Below are positions 15,220 through 20,140 of a stretch of DNA of 20,140 nt, in pieces (position 1 is the first letter of the stretch; every line of letters begins with the position of its first letter). The notes beneath the pieces are model-generated. The model was not told the origin of the DNA and ran no database searches. It worked only from the letters and a program-made list of their open reading frames with translations. The translations under genes and the position numbers were made by a program. The DNA comes from Rhodospirillales bacterium (GTDB taxonomy: Bacteria; Pseudomonadota; Alphaproteobacteria; Rhodospirillales; JASLLV01): positions 1-20,140 of the forward strand of contig JASMAE010000210.1 of NCBI GenBank assembly GCA_030754475.1, written 5' to 3'.

Positions 15220-15300
15220 AGGTCTGCTTCTGACCCCATAACAGACCTTGTGAGATCCCACCTGGGACTTCCGCAAATGACCCGAAGCGGACATCAAGAG
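15220..15300. repeat. Two family B palindromes after copy A4
   Basis: The first is GGTCTG...CAGACC at 15220-15246, closely matching the unit after copy A3. The second, TTCCGCAAATGACCCGAAGC then GGACATCAAGAGC, is at about 15270-15300 and lies just upstream of the -10-like box of the methyltransferase gene. Confidence 0.7.
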
Positions 15301-15303
15301 CTT

Positions 15304-15309
15304 TATAAT
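15304..15309 (+). promoter_or_regulatory. -10-like box TATAAT upstream of methyltransferase gene
   Basis: A perfect TATAAT 28 bases before the GTG start at 15337. The position where a -35 box would be falls in the family B palindrome (ATGACCC), with no good TTGACA match. A candidate promoter only. Confidence 0.4.
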
Positions 15310-15336
15310 CGGAAAAAGAATCGAAGGGAGAAAGCC

Positions 15337-15978
15337 GTGCGCGGAAACAGCGACAAGGACTGGCTGGAACGGGTTTACCACGCCGAGGGGCGCGACGACC
15401 TGGCCCGGACCTACGACGAATGGGCCGAGGATTACGATACAGACGTCATCGCGTATGGATACAAGAACCCGGCCCTGGTGGCGGCCATGGTGGCGCGCCA
15501 CGTCGATCCCGGGGACGGCGTCATTCTCGATGCCGGCGCCGGTACCGGCATCATCGGCGAGGTGCTGTCCGTCCTCGATTACCGTGAACTGGTCGCCGTG
15601 GACATGTCCGACGGCATGTTGGCTTTGGCGGACAAGAAGGGCGCCTACCGAGAAGTCCGCAACATGGTTCTCGGGGAACCCCTGGACTTCTCGGACGGGG
15701 CGTTCGCCTGCGTGGTCTGTGCCGGCACCCTGACGGTAGGCCACGCGCCGCCTGAATCCCTGCATGAGCTGGTGCGGGTCACGCGTTCCGGCGGTTTCAT
15801 CATCTTCACGGTATCGCACCCGGCTAATCTGGACGACGGTTTCAAGGCCACGATGGACACCCTGGAGGCGGAGGGAAAATGGAAGTCGGTGGACGCCAGC
15901 GATGAATACCTCACCCTGCCCAACGCCCCCGAGGGAACGTCCCGGGTGTCCCGCGTCTACGTCTATCAGGCGGTGTGA
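15337..15978 (+). CDS. Class I SAM-dependent methyltransferase
   Basis: A 213-residue soluble methyltransferase of unknown substrate. The SAM-binding fold is clear: motif I VILDAGAGTGIIGE (about residues 64-77), motif II acidic VAVDMSDGMLALA, and later ACVVCAGTLTVGH and LHELVRVTRSGGFIIFTV. The N-terminal ARTYDEWAEDYDTDVIAYGY resembles the METTL27/COG4976-type methyltransferases. The GTG at 15337 is preferred because GAAGGGAG lies 6 bases upstream and a TATAAT box 28 bases upstream; the frame is open back to 15250, but that stretch is family B repeat sequence. It appears to be a single-gene unit between repeats. No partner gene hints at the substrate. Confidence 0.88.
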   Translation: MRGNSDKDWLERVYHAEGRDDLARTYDEWAEDYDTDVIAYGYKNPALVAAMVARHVDPGDGVILDAGAGTGIIGEVLSVLDYRELVAVDMSDGMLALADKKGAYREVRNMVLGEPLDFSDGAFACVVCAGTLTVGHAPPESLHELVRVTRSGGFIIFTVSHPANLDDGFKATMDTLEAEGKWKSVDASDEYLTLPNAPEGTSRVSRVYVYQAV

Positions 15979-16000
15979 ACGCAACGCCTTCGAATGATCT

Positions 16001-16080
16001 TGAGTCCGCTTTATCGCGGAAAGCGGTCATCCCGTCGTAGGTGGTCGCACTTCCGCTTCTGACCCTAAGCAGACATTGAG
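16001..16080. repeat. Two family B palindromes downstream of the methyltransferase gene
   Basis: CCGCTTT (16006-16012) pairs with AAAGCGG (16020-16026). A second unit, TTCCGCTTCTGACCCTAAGC then AGACATTGAGC, lies at 16051-16080. The linker (CATCCCGTCGTAGGTGG) resembles the linker of the longer arrays at 10298-10425 and 17410-17544. Confidence 0.7.
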
Positions 16081-16203
16081 CGCGACGAGTTGTACGTTAG
16101 GAGGCACCGAACAACGGTGGTTCCCCACAGTGATCTAGCGCATTTCCCGACGGCGCTGTTTTTTCTATCATCAGGCCAAATCGCAGGCCTTTGAGGAAAT
16201 CTA

Positions 16204-17037
16204 ATGGCGGACCGAGGCGTCGAACGCAGGCTGGCAGCGATTCTGGCCGCCGACGTGGCGGATTATACGCGGCTTATGGAAACGGACGAGGACGCCACCA
16301 TTGACGCTTGGCGCTCGGCCCGGGCCCAGATTATCGATCCAAAGATCGCGTCGTTCGGAGGCCGTATCGTCAAGCATACCGGCGACGGGTTCCTGGCCGA
16401 GTTTCCGACCGTCCAGGACGCCGTGCGCTGTGCCGTGGAGATGCAGGCCGAGTTGGGCGCCCGAAACGCCACCGTCGCCGACGATCGGAGGATGGATTTC
16501 CGTATCGGCATCAACATCGGCGATATCGCGGTCGACGACGAAGATATTTACGGTGACGGGGTCAACATCGCGGCCCGCCTGGAGGGCCTTGCCGACCCAG
16601 GCGGCATCTGCGTCTCGGGCGACGTCTACAATCAGGTTCGGAAACGGCTCGACTTGAGCTTCGAGGATTTGGGCGAGCAACGGGTCAAAAACATCGCCGA
16701 GCCCTTGGTGGCGTACCTGATCTCACCGCCCGACGTCCGCGCTCGGCGGCGGCGGACTCGGGAACCACCCGTCCGCCCGAAATCCACACCGCAAGCCGTC
16801 GCCGCGGTCGGCGACGGCGGCGAAGTCTCGGAGAAACGGCGCCTGAGCGCCATCATCCTCTGTTTGCTGATCGGATTGTTCGGTGGCCATCGGTTCTATC
16901 TGGGATACAAAGGCTCCGCCTATTTGCAGCTGTTCACCATCGGCGGTTTGAGCCTTTGGACCTTGGCCGATCTGGTCCTTCTCCTCACCGGCGAGTTGAC
17001 CGACGGTAAGGGGCGGACGTTGAAGCGATGGCTGTGA
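16204..17037 (+). CDS. Class III adenylate cyclase fused to a C-terminal TM2 membrane domain
   Basis: Predicted to make cAMP from ATP. It has 277 residues. The cyclase domain (about 8-175) has metal-binding Asp17 (AADVADYT) and Asp61 (KHTGDGFLAEF). The purine-selecting pair is Lys57 and Asp114 (DIYGDG), as in adenylate rather than guanylate cyclases. Transition-state residues are Asn121 and Arg125 (GVNIAARLE). After a basic, proline-rich linker (177-210) comes a TM2 domain: helix 212-226, the hallmark GGHRFYLG (227-234), a second helix of about 243-262, then DGKGR. Related alphaproteobacterial cyclases usually carry TolB-like or TPR regions after this catalytic domain, so the TM2 ending is unusual. 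The ATG at 16204 follows GAGGAAAT. Probably membrane-anchored with the catalytic domain in the cytoplasm; the signal sensed is unknown. Confidence 0.92.
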   Translation: MADRGVERRLAAILAADVADYTRLMETDEDATIDAWRSARAQIIDPKIASFGGRIVKHTGDGFLAEFPTVQDAVRCAVEMQAELGARNATVADDRRMDFRIGINIGDIAVDDEDIYGDGVNIAARLEGLADPGGICVSGDVYNQVRKRLDLSFEDLGEQRVKNIAEPLVAYLISPPDVRARRRRTREPPVRPKSTPQAVAAVGDGGEVSEKRRLSAIILCLLIGLFGGHRFYLGYKGSAYLQLFTIGGLSLWTLADLVLLLTGELTDGKGRTLKRWL

Positions 17038-17409
17038 TTTGCGTGTGGCCGAGGTGTACGAAAGCAAACTGATTTCCGCACATCGTTGAGGCTGACCGCT
17101 GATCCGTCGACGTCTTGGCAAATCCGCCGACATTTTGAATGTCCGCTTTGCCACGTTAAGGGGACGCCGAACATGCGCAAATTGGAAGATCGCTCGTGAC
17201 CCGGAGCGGACTTACACTCTATGGCGGTCTGGCTTGAGTCGGATGTGGCCACCCGCGGTGGGCCGTCTACCTTCGAAAGAGATAATTTTCTTGTGTTGGG
17301 TCAGCGTGTTGCCCTCGAAAATCGTTGGTTCGTTCGAAAAGATAGAGTTCGCATGTAGTATTGCCAACTCTGAACCGTCTCTTGTTTGCTACATCCGGAA
17401 GTGATCGCG
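17038..17409. other. Gene-free region with family B palindromes in its first part
   Basis: Units at about 17148-17172 (ATGTCCGCTTTGCCACGTTA then AGGGGACG) and 17191-17211 (CGCTCGTGACCCGGAGCGGAC). The rest (about 17215-17409) is AT-richer and has short open frames without recognisable motifs or ribosome-binding sites. No gene called. Confidence 0.6.
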
Positions 17410-17544
17410 GTTCAATCGAACGACCGCTCCTGGGTGACAAGCGGACATTTCGTCCCGCGGTGACCGCTTTACCCCGCATAGCGGACTATTTTCGAGGCAG
17501 GCGTTGAGGTCCGGTCCTGACCCAAGGCGGACCTCACAATGCCG
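17410..17544. repeat. Family B palindrome array, copy 2 (three hairpins)
   Basis: Three hairpins at 40-50 base spacing: CCGCT/AGCGG (17424-17428 with 17440-17444), CCGCT/AGCGG (17464-17468 with 17480-17484), and a perfect 9-bp stem TGAGGTCCG/CGGACCTCA (17505-17513 with 17528-17536). About 80% identical by eye to 10298-10425, linkers included. Confidence 0.75.
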
Positions 17545-17672
17545 GGACTTATTGCTTTAAGCTGCTGCGATCTCATAGGATTGCGACCTCATGGGATATT
17601 GTCGCTAACAAACCATGTGGATCCGGTTAAGGGGACGATTCCCTTGGGGCTCCCGTCACGAGGGGAACTTGA

Positions 17673-17879
17673 ATGGACGAGACAGCGATCGACCGCGCAG
17701 CCATGGGACGATTGGCCAAAGCCCTGGTTTTTATTTGCGGCGCGGATAATTCGACGACGGTTGCCGTAGAGGCGGCCGCCGAGAGTGGTTCCGAGCGAGA
17801 TATAAAGAAAGCCCGCGCGCTCTTTCTTAAATTGAAGCCTGGGGACCGCAGGGCAGCAATGACCATGCTCGACGATTGA
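17673..17879 (+). CDS. Small conserved-looking protein of unknown function
   Basis: A 68-residue soluble, charged protein: MDETAIDRAAMGRLAKALVF then an alanine-rich middle and the helix-forming end DIKKARALFLKLKPGDRRAA. It has no transmembrane segment and no signal peptide; one cysteine (FICGAD). GAGGGG lies about 10 bases before the ATG at 17673, and the composition is coding-like, in contrast to the repeat-filled DNA on both sides. It could be a small helical regulator or partner protein, but I do not recognise the family and propose no function. An isolated gene between repeat regions. Confidence 0.6.
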   Translation: MDETAIDRAAMGRLAKALVFICGADNSTTVAVEAAAESGSERDIKKARALFLKLKPGDRRAAMTMLDD

Positions 17880-17894
17880 CCTCGTCTGGCGGAC

Positions 17895-17945
17895 CCCTGT
17901 ACGAATGTCCGCTTATGGCCAAAAGCCGACTTGGACGAAGTATCG
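17895..17945. repeat. Family B unit of the 'MSAxGQKRTx' type
   Basis: AATGTCCGCTTATGGCCAAA then AGCCGACTTGG, an imperfect palindrome. Translated, it reads MSAYGQKPTW on the plus strand and KSAFGHKRTF on the minus strand. This is the well-known source of spurious peptides in alphaproteobacterial genomes. Confidence 0.75.
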
Positions 17946-18006
17946 CCGGGGCGTCCGGTCTCAAACCGAAACCAGACGTTCGCACGCAAATCCCAACCCG
18001 TTGCCC

Positions 18007-18156
18007 GTTTATGAGTCCACGATCTGGGGCATCGTCCGTTTCTGTGGAATCGCACCGGCCCGCGCCCCCGCCCGACCGCCTGCGAAATGGTATCATTGGG
18101 GTGGCCGGGCCGGCGTCGGGGCTGGTTCCGCCTAAACGGACAATGCGTTAGGGCCG
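18007..18156 (+). repeat. Family A dispersed hairpin repeat, copy A5
   Basis: The best-preserved left end. Bases 18007-18041, from GTTTATGA to CGTCCGTTT, match the reverse complement of the right end of copy A1 (2440-2474) at about 28 of 35 positions. Within this copy, CATCGTCCGTTT (18030-18041) and AAACGGACAATG (18134-18145) are inverted repeats with one mismatch. The outer right end is lost just before the ribosome-binding site of the DapA-like gene. Confidence 0.8.
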
Positions 18157-18176
18157 TGTCGGCCGAGGAGTGCGAG

Positions 18177-19100
18177 ATGAGTTCACTGAGAACCGATTGG
18201 AAGGGCGTGTTCCCGCCCATCGTTACCCCGTTCACCGAGACCGAAGAGATCGACGAGGCGGCTTTTCGCAAGGTGATCGATCTTCTTATCGAAGAAGGCG
18301 TCCACGGCATCGTCGTCGCCGGTTCGACCGGCGAGTGGTATTCGCTCGCGGACACGGAAGTGTCGCGTCTTCTCGAGGTCGCGAAGGAGCAGATCGCGGA
18401 TCGGGTGCCGCTTCTGGCCGGAACCTCGTCCATGAGCACGCGCCATGCGGTGGCGCTGACGGAACGGGCTGCAAAATTGGGATGCGCCGGGGCGATGGTG
18501 CTGCCTCCGCCCTACGTGCTGCCGACCCCGGACGAGGTCGTTGCCCACTTCGAGGCGGTCGCGGACGTCGGTCTTCCGATCATGGTCTACAACAACCCGA
18601 AGCGGACCCAGGTCAACCTCGACGCGGCGCTCATGGAACGCATTGCCGCGTTCGAATCGGTCGTCGCCATGAAGGACAGCGTCAAGGATCTCTACCAGGC
18701 GAGCGAGACCATCAAGCGCGTCGGCGACCGGGTCGCGTACTTCACGGGCATGGAGCCGTATGGAAACGCGATACTCGAACGCGGTGGAGTCGGGTTCGTC
18801 TCGATGATGGCCAACATCTGCGGCTCGGACGTGGTTGCGTACTACGAACACGCCAGCGCCGGGCGCTGGACCGAGGGACACCGGCACCAGCACGTAATCG
18901 AGGGGCTTTACGAGATCGACCTGGCGTTCGGCCGGGGAATCTACCCGACCGTCAAGGCGTGCATGAACATCTTGGGACGGCACGGCGGGCATTTGAGGCG
19001 GCCGTACCTGGATATCGAGGACCGCGAGACGTTGGGGAAATTGGCCAAGGCGCTCGCCGATCTCGGCCTCGCGGCCGAAGCGAGCGCCGCCGCCGATTGA
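18177..19100 (+). CDS. DapA-superfamily aldolase/lyase (dihydrodipicolinate synthase family)
   Basis: A pyruvate-dependent class I aldolase or lyase with a TIM-barrel fold, 307 residues, cytoplasmic. Schiff-base Lys166 (VVAMKDSVKD), Tyr138 in MVYNNPKRTQV and the substrate-carboxylate loop GSTGEW (49-54) are all in place. The C-terminal half (GRGIYPTVKACMNILGRHGG) is of the type seen in paralogues acting on sugar acids, hydroxyproline products or sialic acid, rather than in housekeeping DapA. So the product is probably not lysine-pathway HTPA, but this cannot be decided by eye. The ATG at 18177 has GAGGAG 6 bases upstream; the frame continues further upstream through repeat A5, which is not coding. 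No sugar-acid genes lie beside it. It converges with the AsmA-like gene, 31 bases away. Confidence 0.9.
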   Translation: MSSLRTDWKGVFPPIVTPFTETEEIDEAAFRKVIDLLIEEGVHGIVVAGSTGEWYSLADTEVSRLLEVAKEQIADRVPLLAGTSSMSTRHAVALTERAAKLGCAGAMVLPPPYVLPTPDEVVAHFEAVADVGLPIMVYNNPKRTQVNLDAALMERIAAFESVVAMKDSVKDLYQASETIKRVGDRVAYFTGMEPYGNAILERGGVGFVSMMANICGSDVVAYYEHASAGRWTEGHRHQHVIEGLYEIDLAFGRGIYPTVKACMNILGRHGGHLRRPYLDIEDRETLGKLAKALADLGLAAEASAAAD

Positions 19101-19131
19101 ACGATACGCGCGAGTTCCGCGCTCTAGGCGA

Positions 19132-20140
19132 TCAGCGGGCGCGCTCGAGAAGCCGCTTCAGGAAATCTTCCGCCTTGGGCGCCGCCTCCCCGCCGGGCGG
19201 GGGCGGGGGCGGGGGGAGTTCCCCTTCCCTCGCAGGGGCCGTGCCCGCCGTCGGTGGCGAGCTTGCGGGCGCCTTTGGCGCGCCTATGAGACCGGGGAGT
19301 ACGCGCTGGAGCACGGACCCGATCCCAGGTGTCTCCAGCACCTTGTCGAGCGGTTTGATCCCGGTTTTCGGCACCGCGCCGCCGGACGGCTCTCCTCCCA
19401 GCCCCAGCTTGACGTTGGGGGCGTCGAGCGGCCCTCTGATCTCGAACGGGACCACTTGTCCGACCCCGCCCTTGCGGGCGAGAAGCTGCGTGATCAGGTT
19501 CTGGGCCAATGTCACTTTTCCGGTCACGTCGATGCCCCAACCGCCGAGATCGACGGTGCCTGCCGCCTCGCCGACGCCGAGATTGGAGGAAAGCCGGAGG
19601 TCGTCGGACCGCGCCCTACCGTCCGCGATTCGGAAGGTTCCGCTGATGTCGGCGAGCCCGTTCTCCGGGCCGCCGCCAAGCACTCCGCCCAACTGGTTGA
19701 GGCCCTGAACGAGGCCCAGCGCCGCCGCAATCACGGTGCCTTGGGAAGCCTCGTTGACGTCGAGCCGGCTGAGCGACAGCGAGGCGGTGCCGTCGAGGGC
19801 CGAGACGAGATCGGCGACGCTGGCACCCGCGCTCTGGAGCTTCGCATCCACGTTCATGGCCCCCGTGGCGGCGCGCTTATCAGCCACGGCGCCGAGCGCT
19901 TCGCGGACGTCGGCGTTCGCAAGGGCGACATTGACCTCGACCACGTTGGGGCGCGCACCCTGGGGCTGCGTCCGGACCACGCCCTGCGCCTGAAGCGCGC
20001 CGCCGAAAAGCGTTCCGGAAAGTGATTTCACGTCGAGCACGCCCGCCTGCAAGGTGGCGTTGACGCTGACGTCGCGAAGTGTGTAACGCCCGTAGCCGAT
20101 CGAGAGAGCTTGGAGACGCAGGTTCCCGTCGGCCTGCGTC
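19132..20140 (-). CDS. AsmA-family protein, C-terminal part (5' end outside window)
   Basis: About 336 residues of a larger envelope protein; the frame stays open to the window edge, so the start is not visible. The sequence has AsmA C-terminal character: LRLQALSIGYGRYTLRDVSV, LSGTLFGGALQAQGVV, ALDGTASLSLSRLDVNEASQ, GLADISGTFRIADGRARSDD and GTVDLGGWGIDVTGKVTLAQ, followed by FEIRGPLDAPNVKLGL. AsmA-type proteins are inner-membrane-anchored periplasmic proteins linked to phospholipid or outer-membrane homeostasis. The C-terminus has a run of seven prolines, then an amphipathic KAEDFLKRLLERAR end. Internal TTG at 20052 is probably not the real start, because homologous-looking sequence continues upstream of it. 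Confidence 0.88.
   Translation of the reverse strand, partial: TQADGNLRLQALSIGYGRYTLRDVSVNATLQAGVLDVKSLSGTLFGGALQAQGVVRTQPQGARPNVVEVNVALANADVREALGAVADKRAATGAMNVDAKLQSAGASVADLVSALDGTASLSLSRLDVNEASQGTVIAAALGLVQGLNQLGGVLGGGPENGLADISGTFRIADGRARSDDLRLSSNLGVGEAAGTVDLGGWGIDVTGKVTLAQNLITQLLARKGGVGQVVPFEIRGPLDAPNVKLGLGGEPSGGAVPKTGIKPLDKVLETPGIGSVLQRVLPGLIGAPKAPASSPPTAGTAPAREGELPPPPPPPGGEAAPKAEDFLKRLLERAR

Noticed and set aside
17135..17404. 89-residue plus-strand frame in the repeat-rich gap
   Set aside because: It begins in a family B palindrome, lacks a ribosome-binding site and has no recognisable motif. The composition does not look coding.
17410..17544. Regularly spaced hairpins considered as a CRISPR array
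   Set aside because: Only three units, the repeats are palindromes that differ from one another, and the linkers are conserved between two loci rather than unique. No cas genes.
18170..19708. 512-residue plus-strand frame across the DapA-like gene and into the AsmA-like gene
   Set aside because: It is out of frame with DapA-like motifs, arginine-rich and low in complexity; both underlying genes are clear in other frames.

Overview
The window looks like chromosomal DNA from a GC-rich alphaproteobacterium, probably near the Rhodospirillales. The reasons are the DUF1127 protein, the alphaproteobacterial style of the queuosine and amidohydrolase-type genes, and intergenic palindromes of the kind that yield spurious 'MSAxGQKRTx' peptides in alphaproteobacterial genomes. 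I cannot name a genus. No rRNA, tRNA, CRISPR array or intact mobile element was seen.

Layout. A 3'-truncated Xaa-Pro aminopeptidase lies on the minus strand (1-1561). A DUF1127 protein follows (1837-2241) with a PhaR-box-like palindrome upstream. Then comes a large FkbM methyltransferase-TPR-OGT fusion (2767-5544) and a small lipoprotein (5952-6254, minus). The queuosine operon queA-tgt-queF occupies 6517-9178. A TauE/SafE permease and a Glu/Leu/Phe/Val dehydrogenase follow on the minus strand (9459-11850), then a decayed transposase tail (about 12047-12262). Next is a divergent pair: a VUT/YhhQ-type transporter (minus) and queG (plus), with a secreted SUMF1-domain protein just downstream of queG. 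The last third carries a class I methyltransferase, an adenylate cyclase fused to a TM2 membrane domain, a 68-residue conserved-looking protein, a DapA-superfamily aldolase and the C-terminal part of an AsmA-like protein (partial, minus).

How genes work together. QueF makes preQ1, Tgt inserts it into tRNA, QueA builds epoxyqueuosine and QueG reduces it to queuosine. The VUT protein may import a precursor. So the late half of the queuosine pathway lies within about 8 kb, split into two blocks by unrelated genes and a transposon relic. The genes for preQ0 synthesis (queC, queD, queE) are not in the window.

The most distinctive structure outside the genes is two families of dispersed intergenic repeats. 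Family A has five copies of about 70-170 bp, with imperfect terminal inverted repeats and a long internal hairpin whose arms co-vary between copies, like a MITE. Family B consists of short palindromes built around GTCCGCT...AGCGGAC, some in arrays of two or three. Between them they occupy most of the longer gaps. I found no clear new defence or metabolic system. The best candidates for novelty are the family A element, the cyclase-TM2 fusion and the FkbM-TPR-OGT fusion.
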